Of a DNA stretch of 64,000 bases, positions 31,214 through 40,059 are shown piece after piece (position 1 is the first letter of the stretch; every line of letters begins with the position of its first letter). The stretch comes from Spirochaetaceae bacterium UBA5556. Lineage in GTDB: Bacteria > Spirochaetota > Spirochaetia > Treponematales > Rectinemataceae. The DNA is taken from assembly GCA_002425765.1 (NCBI GenBank), contig DIMW01000011.1, positions 1 to 64,000 of the forward strand, read 5' to 3'. The notes beneath the pieces were generated by a model. It did not search any database. It was not told the DNA's origin and saw only the letters and a program-made list of their open reading frames with translations. Made by a program: the position numbers and the translations under genes.

Positions 31214-32637
31214 AGGCTCCCCTTCAGGACAAACGAATCGCCGCCGCGTTTCGTGATCTCGTCGAAGCTCATGCCCGTTTCGCGCATGAGGATGCGGATG
31301 ATCCTGTACGTGCAGAACCCGCCCTGACAGCGGCCCATCTGCGCGCGCGTGTAGTACTTGATGCCGTCGAGCGTCCTGTGGCCCGCGCGGATCGCCGCGA
31401 CGATCTCCGCTTCACTGACGCGTTCGCAGCGGCAGACGATGTCGCCGTACGCGGGGTCCTGGGCGACGAGGGTGTCGAGGGCAAAGGGGTCGGCATCGCG
31501 CGCGCGAGGGACCTTGCGCACGTAGGGGTCCCAGTCGGACTTTTCGACGAGGCGCAGCCCCGCTTTTTTGAGCAGGTCCTTGACATACTCGCCTATCGCG
31601 GGGCTCGCGGTGAGGCCCGGCGACTGAATGCCCGCCACCTGGACGAGGGCGGGCGCCTTCTCTGACGGGGCGATGTAGAAATCGCCGCCATAGGCGGCTC
31701 TCAATCCGGCAAAGCTCGTGATGACGTCGTTCTCCGAAAGGCCGGGCACCATCATGCGGGCCGAGTGCAGAATGTGCTCGAGCTGCTCGCGGTCGGTAGC
31801 GAAATCCTCCTTGCCGGAGGCGGGAGAGGCCGTGGGACCGATGAGCACGGTGCCCTCGACGGTGGGGATGACCAGTATGCCTTTGGAGACTTCGGTGGGC
31901 ACGGGAAAGATGACGCGCGAAGGTTTGGCCCTGGTGGCGCGGTCGAGCAGGTAGTATTCGCCCTTGCGCGGCACGATGGTGTAGCGCTCGGCGCCGAGGG
32001 CGGTGGAGATGGTGTCGGCGTGCAGGCCCGCCGAGTTCACCACGTAGCGCGCGCGGATTTCTTGCCCGCTCTTCGCGCGGATGCGCCAGTAGTCGCCCTC
32101 GCGCGCGGCCGACTCCACCTCGAACTCGGTCTTCACGTGCACGCCGTTTTTCCGCGCGGACTCCACGAGCGAGAACACAAAACGGTAGGGCTCGAGGATG
32201 CCGCCCGAAGGCGCGTAAAGACCGCCCACGACGTCGGGGTTGAGCGTGGGCTCGAGCTCGAGCATGCGCTCGCGCGAGCACATTTCGATGCCGATGACGC
32301 CGTTTTCGACGCCCTGAAGATAGAGCTGCTCGATGGCCCGCATCTCGTCCTCGTGCAGGGCCGCGACGAGAATGCCGCAGCGCTCGAAGGGAAAATCGAG
32401 CTCGTCGTGGAGGCGGTCGAACATGAGGGCTCCCTGAAGCTCGAGGCGCGCCTTCAATGTACTTATGTGATCGTGAAATCCGCCGTGTACGATCCCCGAA
32501 TTCGCCTTGGATGTGCCGAGCGACACATCGATCTCTCTTTCGAGCAGGGCGACATCGAGTTCATACTGCGAGAGCTTGCGGGCAACATTCGCGCCGCAGA
32601 CACCGGCCCCAATTATCGCGACGTCAAATTGTTCCAT
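31210..32637 (-). CDS. GlpA-like FAD-dependent glycerol-3-phosphate dehydrogenase with BFD-type [2Fe-2S] domain
   Basis: The 475-residue protein has an N-terminal DAO-type FAD site 'DVAIIGAGVCGANVARKLS' (5-23) and 'TSKANSGIVHGGFH'. The substrate domain contains 'GILVIPTVEGTVLIGPTA' and 'SFAGLRAAYGGDFYI'. A C-terminal BFD-like [2Fe-2S] domain has four Cys in 'DIVCRCERVSEAEI' and 'AQMGRCQGGFC'. This matches the GlpA / L-2-hydroxyglutarate oxidase superfamily; with its two partners glycerol-3-phosphate is the best guess. It follows the glucan phosphorylase by 9 bp, so sugar-phosphate release and glycerol-phosphate oxidation may share one transcript. Confidence 0.85.
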   Translation of the reverse strand: MEQFDVAIIGAGVCGANVARKLSQYELDVALLEREIDVSLGTSKANSGIVHGGFHDHISTLKARLELQGALMFDRLHDELDFPFERCGILVAALHEDEMRAIEQLYLQGVENGVIGIEMCSRERMLELEPTLNPDVVGGLYAPSGGILEPYRFVFSLVESARKNGVHVKTEFEVESAAREGDYWRIRAKSGQEIRARYVVNSAGLHADTISTALGAERYTIVPRKGEYYLLDRATRAKPSRVIFPVPTEVSKGILVIPTVEGTVLIGPTASPASGKEDFATDREQLEHILHSARMMVPGLSENDVITSFAGLRAAYGGDFYIAPSEKAPALVQVAGIQSPGLTASPAIGEYVKDLLKKAGLRLVEKSDWDPYVRKVPRARDADPFALDTLVAQDPAYGDIVCRCERVSEAEIVAAIRAGHRTLDGIKYYTRAQMGRCQGGFCTYRIIRILMRETGMSFDEITKRGGDSFVLKGSL

Positions 32638-32646
32638 GTCGTTCTC

Positions 32647-35187
32647 TCACTGCGCCCAGCGGACAAGACCCGGGATGAACCGCCCGTCAAGCGCCGGATG
32701 CGCGGGCAGGACGCGCACCGAATGCCCTATCTGGCCCGTCATTTCGCCGTGCATCACATACTGATACCGATAATGTTGGCCTTCCTGTCCCACGAGGGAC
32801 ATCGGCACACGCACGCCATCGAGGATATCCCCTCTGCTCGACAGTCTGCCGGAATACCACTCGACGACGACATCGTCAGGGGAAAGCCCCGCGAGATCGA
32901 CCAGAGCACGCACGGTTATCGTGGTTCCCCTCGGCACCACAGGAGCGCCGTCGTCGGAAAACTCGACTATCCGAACGCCTTGCCAGGCGCGCCGCATTTT
33001 TTCGATGTAGCGGGCCAGGGAGACACTGGCCTTGTAATTGTCGGCCTCGAGTGCACGGCTTTCGGCGAGCGCGGCCTCATAGTATCCGGCATAATACTCC
33101 TTGAGCATTCGGTGTGTGGCGAACTGGCTGCCGATGGCCCTCATCGAGGCGCGCATTTTCTTGAGCCAGCCGTGAGGGATGTTGTCGCGACCCTGGCTGT
33201 AGAAGAGGGGCAGGATTTCATGCTCGAGCAGATCATACAGGTCCTCGGCCTCGATGTTGTCCTGGAGCTCCTCATCCTGGTATTCCTCTCCGGAACCGAT
33301 CGCCCAGCCTATTTCGGGCGCATAAGCCTCGGCCCACCAGCCATCGAGCACCGAACAGTTCAGGACTCCATTCATGCCGGCCTTCATGCCCGACGTGCCG
33401 GAGGCTTCGAGCGGCCGGCGTGGCGTGTTGAGCCAGACATCGGAACCGCTCGTCATGTAGCGGCCCATGGCCATGTCGTAGTCCTCGATGAACACGATGC
33501 GCCCGAACACGTCCTCCCGCCTCGAGAAATGCACGATCTCGCGGATGAGGTCCTTGCCGGCCGCGTCGTGCGGGTGCGCCTTCCCGGCGATCACGAGCTG
33601 AAGGGGCATCTCTTTGTTCGACAGCAATCTGATGAGCCTGTCCGGGTCCTTGAGGAGCAGCGTGCCGCGCTTGTACGTCGCGAAACGGCGCGCGAAGCTC
33701 AGCGTGAGAACATAGGGCGAAAGCACGTCGCTGGAGCGGACGACCTCTCCGTCGGGCATCCCCAGTCGCACGTAGCTCGCGGCGAGCCGCTGTCGGCAGG
33801 TCGCGACGAGCCGCTCCCGCCGGCGCTCATGCGTACGCCACAGCTCCTCGTCGGAAATATTCTCCACCTGTGCCCATATATCGGCATTGTCCGGTTCGAA
33901 ATAGAACTTTGGGCCCAAAAACCGGTCAAGGAGACTGAGCATGTCGTGGCTGATCCATGTGCGGGGGTACACGCCGTTGGTGACGTGGCTGATCGGGATT
34001 TCCTTCAGTTCGAGTTCGGACCAGAGGCTCTTCCACATTTTGCGCGACACTTCGCCGTGCAGCATGGACACGCCGTTCGATTTCGCCGAAAGGTGGAGCG
34101 CGAACACGGTCATGCAGAAACTTTCCTGGCTGTCGAACGGATTTTCCCGCCCCAGACCCAGAAACTCGTTCCAGTCGAGTCCAAGCCCCGCGACGAACGA
34201 ATGGAAATACTTGTCCATGAGATCGATGCCGAAGCGCTCGTTGCCGGCGGGCACCGGCGTATGCGTGGTAAAGATATTGGTCGGGATGAAGGCCTGGATC
34301 GCCGCGTGCGCATCGAGGTGGTACTCCTCCATGAGCGCCCTGATGCGCTCCAGCGCGAGGAAGGCGGAATGTCCCTCGTTCATGTGCGTCGCCGCGACCG
34401 CGATGCCCAGCGCCCGGAGTGCGCGGATTCCACCGATACCCAGCAGAATCTCCTGCTTGATGCGCATCTCTTTGTCGCCGCCATAGAGCGTCGCGGTGAT
34501 TGCGCGGTCCTCGGGCTGATTTTCGGGAATGTTGGTGTCGAGCAGATAGAGCTGTGCCCGCCCGATATCGACGCGCCAGATTCCCGCGCTGATGATGCGC
34601 CCCGCCATATCGACATCGATGAGGATGGGGGCGCCGGCCTGGTCGACGCAGCGTTCGACGGGCATATTGTACCAGTCGTTCTCCGGATAGGTCTCCTGCT
34701 GATATCCATCCGCGTTGAGGTATTGCCTGAAATAACCCTGGCGATATAAGAGTCCGATACCGACGAGCGGCAGGCCGAGGTCGCTCACCGTCTTCATGTG
34801 ATCGCCCGAGAGCACCCCCAAACCGCCCGAATACGTCGGCAACGATACATCGAGGCCATACTCCATCGAAAAGTAGGCGATTGTTTTGTCCAACGGCCCG
34901 CGATACCAGGGTCTGTTTTTCAAATAGCGCTGGAATCGCGCGTAGACGTCGTCGAGGTCGGAGAGAAAGGATTGATCCGCAGCGAGCTTGTCAATTTTTT
35001 CTTGGCTCAGCATGCCCAACATTTTGACGGGGTTCTGCCCGGAGGCCTCCCAAAGTTCGCTGTCAATGCGAATAAACAGCGACACGGCGTCAAAATTCCA
35101 CGAGAGCCACAAGTTGCGGGCCAGAATGTCGAGCCGGGCGAGGCGGCCTCTGAGAGCTGGTTTAATGGTATGCGATACTATTTTCAT
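32647..35187 (-). CDS. glgP: alpha-glucan phosphorylase (GT35)
   Basis: The 846-residue enzyme releases glucose-1-phosphate from glycogen or maltodextrin using phosphate and pyridoxal phosphate. It has an N-terminal DUF3417-like segment ('LDILARNLWLSWNFDAVSLF') and then 'AYFSMEYGLDVSLPTYSGGLGVLSGDH'. The catalytic end has 'EASGTSGMKAGMNGVLNCSVLDGWWAEAY', in which the Lys after GTSGM binds PLP. These features mark the bacterial/archaeal alpha-glucan family, smaller in its catalytic core than muscle-type enzymes. The last ~120 residues form a beta-sandwich-like end. It heads the operon with the Glp-like triad; with galU nearby, the window suggests glycogen-type storage. Confidence 0.9.
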   Translation of the reverse strand: MKIVSHTIKPALRGRLARLDILARNLWLSWNFDAVSLFIRIDSELWEASGQNPVKMLGMLSQEKIDKLAADQSFLSDLDDVYARFQRYLKNRPWYRGPLDKTIAYFSMEYGLDVSLPTYSGGLGVLSGDHMKTVSDLGLPLVGIGLLYRQGYFRQYLNADGYQQETYPENDWYNMPVERCVDQAGAPILIDVDMAGRIISAGIWRVDIGRAQLYLLDTNIPENQPEDRAITATLYGGDKEMRIKQEILLGIGGIRALRALGIAVAATHMNEGHSAFLALERIRALMEEYHLDAHAAIQAFIPTNIFTTHTPVPAGNERFGIDLMDKYFHSFVAGLGLDWNEFLGLGRENPFDSQESFCMTVFALHLSAKSNGVSMLHGEVSRKMWKSLWSELELKEIPISHVTNGVYPRTWISHDMLSLLDRFLGPKFYFEPDNADIWAQVENISDEELWRTHERRRERLVATCRQRLAASYVRLGMPDGEVVRSSDVLSPYVLTLSFARRFATYKRGTLLLKDPDRLIRLLSNKEMPLQLVIAGKAHPHDAAGKDLIREIVHFSRREDVFGRIVFIEDYDMAMGRYMTSGSDVWLNTPRRPLEASGTSGMKAGMNGVLNCSVLDGWWAEAYAPEIGWAIGSGEEYQDEELQDNIEAEDLYDLLEHEILPLFYSQGRDNIPHGWLKKMRASMRAIGSQFATHRMLKEYYAGYYEAALAESRALEADNYKASVSLARYIEKMRRAWQGVRIVEFSDDGAPVVPRGTTITVRALVDLAGLSPDDVVVEWYSGRLSSRGDILDGVRVPMSLVGQEGQHYRYQYVMHGEMTGQIGHSVRVLPAHPALDGRFIPGLVRWAQ

Positions 35188-35228
35188 CTATAAATACCTC
35201 TCTTGCATCCCTTCGGACAGAATCATTC

Positions 35229-36803
35229 TCACTGTCCTTCACTGTCCTGGCCGGAGTCTTTGTTCCACGACAAGAAATGGCCTATAAATCGTTTTACTAT
35301 ACCGTCGTCCGATTCTCTGTGAACCGGAGTTTCTTCTCTGGTCCGCGCTGCCGTATTTTGCTGCCGAGGTGGTTCTACTGGAGTTTTCAGAATATCCCGG
35401 TATTTGTTCCGAAAATATGCCAGACGTTCTTCGGTGTTCATGGAATAGAGCGATTGATTCTTTTCCGCGTCGCCGCGGTCATGCGAGGCATGGTTGTTGT
35501 GTCTTGCGTGTTTTGAATGAGAGTGTCTGGACTCCTGATCGTGGTGACCTCTGCGATCGGATTCGCCGGTCAACGATTCGGGTCTGCGCGGCTCGTGCCT
35601 GCGCCCGGTTTTTTGCCCATCGACAGAATGACCACGCTCAAGCTCAAGAGGAACCCCCTCGCTCGCGTCGTGGTATTCCAGCATCTCCGCGCTCGGTTCC
35701 CTGACCTCGAACTGAATGCCGAAGCGTGAATTGATCGCGGACAGCCCCACTTCGTACCGCTCGCACGCGAGACCGGTCATGGTCGCATCCCGTGGATGCA
35801 TGCTGCGCACCCGTTCGAGATACACATCGGCATCGAGCGGAATATCATAATGAATGGCCGTGAACACAAACTCACTCGGCAACACGTCAAGGTTGTCGTT
35901 CGAAACAACAAGAACAAGAGGTTCGGGCCTCTGGCCCCCGCTGCTCTCGGAAAACCGCCTCAGCAAGGCTTCATTCTTGGCCTTCGGAGCGGCAGCGGAC
36001 ACATGTTCCGCATGCATATGGTTGAGCCTGAGCCGCGCCTCTACTTCCCGCGAAGTCTGCCTCAGGTTGCAGAAGACAACGAGGAAGGGATGGCCGCGCC
36101 GCAACTCTTCCTGGATAAGCGAAAGAAGCACCCTGAACTTATTCTCCGAAGAAACCCGGTACATAGATGTCGAAATCGCGCTCAGGCTCGCCTGCGCCTT
36201 CTTCAACACGATGGTCTTCGGACTATTGGCAAAATCGATCGCGGTATTCTTCGTCCTGATGCCCACGTGTTCGGCAAAGAGGGCCGCCCGGCGCTCCCAA
36301 GGAGGAGGCAAATGGCCCCATATCTTTCGCTGCACTTCACTTGGCTGTTCGCTGAAAATATCCGCCCCTTCGATTATCACAAAACCAAAATCACGCGGCT
36401 TGAGGCCTCCCTCTTCCACCAGCGGCAAAAAAAGCGATGCCGGCATTGCGACAACTGGTTCGGCGCGGAGCTGTTCGCCAGCCTGTGTGGCCTCATCCCG
36501 CGAACCAACTATTGCTCCCCCGATGTGCATCTCGACAAAAAGCCGCTTCAACGCATCCAAGGTTTCGTCGTGTTCTGCCAACACCAAAGCGTGGACCCGC
36601 CCACCTTCGCCCTGATCGCTCGCCTCTGAACTCTCGAGAAAGCTCCCGGTCATTGCCGCGATAAGAAGAGCGCGATATTCCGTACTTTCATCGTTCACCA
36701 GAACATCTTTGCTCTCCCCAAAAAACTGATCGCCAATAAGGCGCGCAAACGATACAAGAACCTGATCCTCTGCGTATCCTGTACGCCGCAAGAATCTTTC
36801 CAT
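35229..36803 (-). CDS. degenerate DEAD-box-helicase-like protein with charged C-terminal tail
   Basis: The 524-residue protein has the outline of two RecA-like domains, but the signature residues are gone. Where a Walker A GxGKT should be it reads 'DVLVNDESTEYRALLIAAMTG', and the DEAD position reads 'FVIIEGADIFSE'. The motif V/VI region is 'HYDIPLDADVYLERVRSMHPRDA', resembling hYDxP..xxYxHRxGRxGR with the arginines mostly kept. 'GHPFLVVFCNLRQTSREVEARL' fits motif IV. About 140 residues rich in His, Arg, Asp and Glu follow. It probably does not hydrolyse ATP and may be an RNA-binding or scaffold protein. ATG at 36803 is preferred (GGGAAGGA upstream) over the TTG at 36809. Confidence 0.6.
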   Translation of the reverse strand: MERFLRRTGYAEDQVLVSFARLIGDQFFGESKDVLVNDESTEYRALLIAAMTGSFLESSEASDQGEGGRVHALVLAEHDETLDALKRLFVEMHIGGAIVGSRDEATQAGEQLRAEPVVAMPASLFLPLVEEGGLKPRDFGFVIIEGADIFSEQPSEVQRKIWGHLPPPWERRAALFAEHVGIRTKNTAIDFANSPKTIVLKKAQASLSAISTSMYRVSSENKFRVLLSLIQEELRRGHPFLVVFCNLRQTSREVEARLRLNHMHAEHVSAAAPKAKNEALLRRFSESSGGQRPEPLVLVVSNDNLDVLPSEFVFTAIHYDIPLDADVYLERVRSMHPRDATMTGLACERYEVGLSAINSRFGIQFEVREPSAEMLEYHDASEGVPLELERGHSVDGQKTGRRHEPRRPESLTGESDRRGHHDQESRHSHSKHARHNNHASHDRGDAEKNQSLYSMNTEERLAYFRNKYRDILKTPVEPPRQQNTAARTREETPVHRESDDGIVKRFIGHFLSWNKDSGQDSEGQ

Positions 36804-36995
36804 GTTCAATCCTTCCCTGTTTTTTTAAAAATCTATCTCATGTGCGCGAGGGCACCTTTCAAGCAAATGGATAAGCATTCTATCATAATAAATAATCGGC
36901 ATATGGTATATAGAAAGAAAACTATAGCCAAAATATAAATATTACTGTATATTAAATGCGCTGTTTTAGAATCTTGAAATACGGGGTCACAAAAA

Positions 36996-38960
36996 ATGAC
37001 AACAAAGAAAATTCTCATTCTTGGCGGTGGCTATGGAGGCGTCTGGGCCGGGAAGATTCTCGAAAAGCACTTTCGCAAAAGCAAAAATGTCGAGATTACT
37101 CTGGTCGACAAGCGCCCCTTCCATACCCTCATGACCGAACTCCACGAAGTCGCCGGCTGGCGAACGGAGCCCGAATCAGTACAAGTGCTCTTCAAGAAGA
37201 TTTTTGGCGCGAAGCGCATCAATGTCGCGCTCGATACTATCGAAAAAGTCGATTTCGAAGCAAAGAAAGCGATAGGAAAGGCTCAGACCTACGAATTCGA
37301 TTACATCATCCTCGGCGTCGGCGCCGAGCCCGAATTCTTCGGCATACCGGGGGTCGCCGAAAATTCTTTTACGCTCTGGTCCTTTGAAGACGCGATGAAA
37401 ATTCGCACGCATGTCGAAGAGAAATTCTATGAAGCATCTCTCGAAACCGATCCCGTAAAACGCAAAAAACTGCTCTCTTTTGTGGTCGCGGGCGCGGGTT
37501 TCACCGGCATCGAGATGATCGGCGAGCTGCTCGACTACCGCGACGTGATGTGCCGCAAATATTTCCTCGATCCGAAGGAAGCGCGCGTCCTCAACATCGA
37601 GGCGCTGCCTTCTATTCTCCCTATCCTCGAGGAGCCGTTGCGCGCCAAGGCCGAAAAATATCTGCAGAAACGCCGCTGCGAGGTCATGCTCAATTCAGCC
37701 ATCATCGGCGCGGAGCCCGGCAAGGTCCTGCTTAAAAGCGGGGAAATTGTCGAAACGGAAACCTTCATCTGGACCTGCGGTGTCAAAGGCTCGAGTTTCG
37801 CGGGCCAGCTTGGCCTCCCCGCAGGCAAGCGCAACCGTATCGACTGCGACATGGAGCTCAAATCCACAAAGTATCCCTTTGTGTATGTCGTGGGCGACAT
37901 TTCCGGACTCCTCCTCGAAGGCAAGCCCCTTGCCCAGATTGTCGAAACCGCGCACTTCACCGCGGAAGCTGTCGCGAAAAACATCATTGCCGATATCGAC
38001 GGCGGCGAGCGGCACCACTTCAAACCGAACTATCATGGTTTCATGATCTCCATCGGAAGCCACTACGGCGTTTCGAACGCGGCCGGCATGAAGACCTCTG
38101 GTTTTATCGCGCTCGCGATAAAGCATCTCATCAACGTGTGGTACCTTCTCAACATCGCGGGCATCGATCAGGTCTGGGAGTATCTCAGACACGAATTCCT
38201 CGATATGAAAAATCGCCGTTCGTTCGTTGGGGACTTTGCCTCGTATAAGATCCGGCCATACTGGCCGCTTCTGCTCAGAATGTGGCTCGGCCTCATGTGG
38301 ATTTTCGAAGGCATCAACAAGATTGGCGAAGGCTGGCTCGCGTTTTCGACCGGATCGAAAACCGGCTGGATGTTTTCGCCGGGTGTCGTTCAGGCAGGCG
38401 TGAAAGTGGCCGAGGCGACGAGCGGGGCGAGCGAAGCTTCCGTAGCGGCGACCAGCGCGGCGAGCGCCACCGTGTCAGCCGCGGCAGCGGCACCTGCGGC
38501 GACTTCCGCAGCCTCCGCCGCGACCTCTGGCGGTACCGAGGCCGTGACCCAGACTTTCAAGGCTGTCTGGGACCTCACCAAGCCCATTCTCAATCCGGAT
38601 TCGGGCATCGTCACCTGGTTTCGTCACACTTTCATGGACGGCATCTTCGCGTATCTGCCGTTTACCTTCTTCCAGGTCATGATCGTGGCCATGGAGATAG
38701 TCATCGGTCTCGGGCTCTTCGGGGGCTGCTTCACCTGGCTCGCGGCCTTTGGAAGCCTCGGCATGTGCCTCATATTCACCCTGTCCGGCATGTTCGCGTG
38801 GAATCAGGTATGGTTCGTGTTCGCCGCAATCTTGATGCTCGGCGGGCTTGGGCGCTCGTTCGGTTTCGACTACTGGCTCATTCCGGCGATCAAGCACTGG
38901 TGGAACGGCACAAGGTTTGCGCGCAAATGGCATTTTTATGCGGGAGACCCGACGAAATAA
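36996..38960 (+). CDS. ndh: type II NADH dehydrogenase fused to a DoxX-like membrane domain
   Basis: The 654-residue protein has two parts. Residues 1-415 are an NDH-2 flavoprotein: FAD site 'ILGGGYGGVWAG' (8-19), NADH site 'VVAGAGFTGIEMIGE' (163-177) and 'YVVGDISG' near 300. It passes electrons from NADH to quinone without pumping protons. Residues 421-650 hold about four membrane segments in a DoxX-like arrangement, broken by an Ala/Ser/Thr-rich linker (468-520). Ordinary NDH-2 is about 400-450 residues and only peripherally bound. The next gene, a polyprenyl synthase, could supply the quinone tail. A terminator separates the two. Confidence 0.88.
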   Translation: MTTKKILILGGGYGGVWAGKILEKHFRKSKNVEITLVDKRPFHTLMTELHEVAGWRTEPESVQVLFKKIFGAKRINVALDTIEKVDFEAKKAIGKAQTYEFDYIILGVGAEPEFFGIPGVAENSFTLWSFEDAMKIRTHVEEKFYEASLETDPVKRKKLLSFVVAGAGFTGIEMIGELLDYRDVMCRKYFLDPKEARVLNIEALPSILPILEEPLRAKAEKYLQKRRCEVMLNSAIIGAEPGKVLLKSGEIVETETFIWTCGVKGSSFAGQLGLPAGKRNRIDCDMELKSTKYPFVYVVGDISGLLLEGKPLAQIVETAHFTAEAVAKNIIADIDGGERHHFKPNYHGFMISIGSHYGVSNAAGMKTSGFIALAIKHLINVWYLLNIAGIDQVWEYLRHEFLDMKNRRSFVGDFASYKIRPYWPLLLRMWLGLMWIFEGINKIGEGWLAFSTGSKTGWMFSPGVVQAGVKVAEATSGASEASVAATSAASATVSAAAAAPAATSAASAATSGGTEAVTQTFKAVWDLTKPILNPDSGIVTWFRHTFMDGIFAYLPFTFFQVMIVAMEIVIGLGLFGGCFTWLAAFGSLGMCLIFTLSGMFAWNQVWFVFAAILMLGGLGRSFGFDYWLIPAIKHWWNGTRFARKWHFYAGDPTK

Positions 38961-39007
38961 GGGCCTATATCTCTCCTTTTAAGCGAATCGCAGAATTTTG
39001 ACATGAC

Positions 39008-39049
39008 AGCGGAAACGGCTCTTTCGTTGGCCGCTCCGCTGCTTTTTTT
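39008..39049 (+). terminator. terminator between ndh and the polyprenyl synthase gene
   Basis: AGCGGA and CGGC (39008-39019) pair with GCCG and TCCGCT (39030-39040) across a small internal loop, followed by seven T (39043-39049). The GGGAG of the next gene starts right after it, so read-through may be what feeds that gene. Confidence 0.8.
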
Positions 39050-39058
39050 GGGAGTATC

Positions 39059-40051
39059 ATGACAGACTATTGGAAGGACTTCCCCGATATCGCGGATTTT
39101 CTCGGTGATGTTGAGGCACTCATTTTATCTATACTTGAAAACAGCACATTCCCACTTGGGGAAGATATTGGGAAACTGGTGGAGTCTGGCGGTAAAATGC
39201 TCCGGCCTGCCCTCGTCTTTGTCGGGGGCGAATTCGGACTTGCCAGAAACCAGAAAAAGTGGACCAGAAAACAGAAAGATATACTCGTGCATATCGCTGC
39301 GGCGATGGAACTCCTGCACACCGCGACGCTCATCCATGATGACATCATCGACAGAGCGAGCCATCGGCGCGGCATCCCTACCCTCCATCAGACGCTCGGC
39401 ACAACAAACGCGATTTTGGCCGGTGATTGGCTTCTGTCGCGCACGTACAGAATCATCGCCCAATACGTACAGCCAAAACACGCTGTGGTGCTCTCCGACT
39501 TTGTAAGTGCCATATGCAAGGCAGAAATAAACCAGGACCTCGCGAAATACAGCTTTGTGTCGAGCCGGCGCCGCTATCTGCAGACAATCGCCGGCAAGAC
39601 AGCGGAGCTCTTCTCGCTGGCTCTGCACATCGGCGCCTTGGAGACAGGCTGCTCAGCCGCCAACACTCAGGCTCTCAGGCGGACAGGCTACAACCTCGGT
39701 ATGGCGTTTCAGATTATCGACGATATTCTCGATTACGAGTCCAGCATCGAAGAACTTAAAAAGCCGGTCGGCAATGACATTCGTGAAGGATTGTGTACGT
39801 TGCCTCTCATCTACGCACTCCAGGAAAACGAAGAGGAAATCCGGCCACTACTCTCCGCCATCCATACTCGGCCAGATATCGTCGAGGATGTGCTCGGGCT
39901 TGTGCTTCAAACGAAGGCCATCGAACGGGCACAGGAGGACGCGACGCACTACACACACCTCGCGCATATGGAAATCGGACGGCTGCCCCCAGGCAAGCCG
40001 CGTCACGATCTCGAACTCATCGTGAATTCGCTGTTGGTGCGCACGTATTAA
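39059..40051 (+). CDS. polyprenyl (trans-isoprenyl) diphosphate synthase
   Basis: The 330-residue protein has the first aspartate-rich motif 'TLIHDDIIDRASHRRG' and the second 'FQIIDDILDYES', plus 'SGGKMLRPALVF' near residue 40. It condenses isopentenyl diphosphate onto an allylic primer to make a prenyl chain. The small residues before the first motif are consistent with a long chain product, as used for menaquinone or undecaprenyl-type carriers, but the length cannot be read reliably. GGGAG lies 4 nt before the ATG. Placement after the quinone-reducing NDH-2 supports a quinone side-chain role. Confidence 0.9.
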   Translation: MTDYWKDFPDIADFLGDVEALILSILENSTFPLGEDIGKLVESGGKMLRPALVFVGGEFGLARNQKKWTRKQKDILVHIAAAMELLHTATLIHDDIIDRASHRRGIPTLHQTLGTTNAILAGDWLLSRTYRIIAQYVQPKHAVVLSDFVSAICKAEINQDLAKYSFVSSRRRYLQTIAGKTAELFSLALHIGALETGCSAANTQALRRTGYNLGMAFQIIDDILDYESSIEELKKPVGNDIREGLCTLPLIYALQENEEEIRPLLSAIHTRPDIVEDVLGLVLQTKAIERAQEDATHYTHLAHMEIGRLPPGKPRHDLELIVNSLLVRTY

Positions 40052-40059
40052 TTACCGAA

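Noticed and set aside
31765..34749. 994-codon open frame on the plus strand
   Set aside because: It lies opposite glpA-like and glgP genes that have clear family motifs. Its Arg/His/Glu-rich translation has no recognisable domain; it is a shadow of high-G+C coding.
36833..37018. 61-residue hydrophobic open frame upstream of ndh
   Set aside because: It lies in AT-rich promoter DNA, lacks a ribosome-binding site and overlaps the ndh start.
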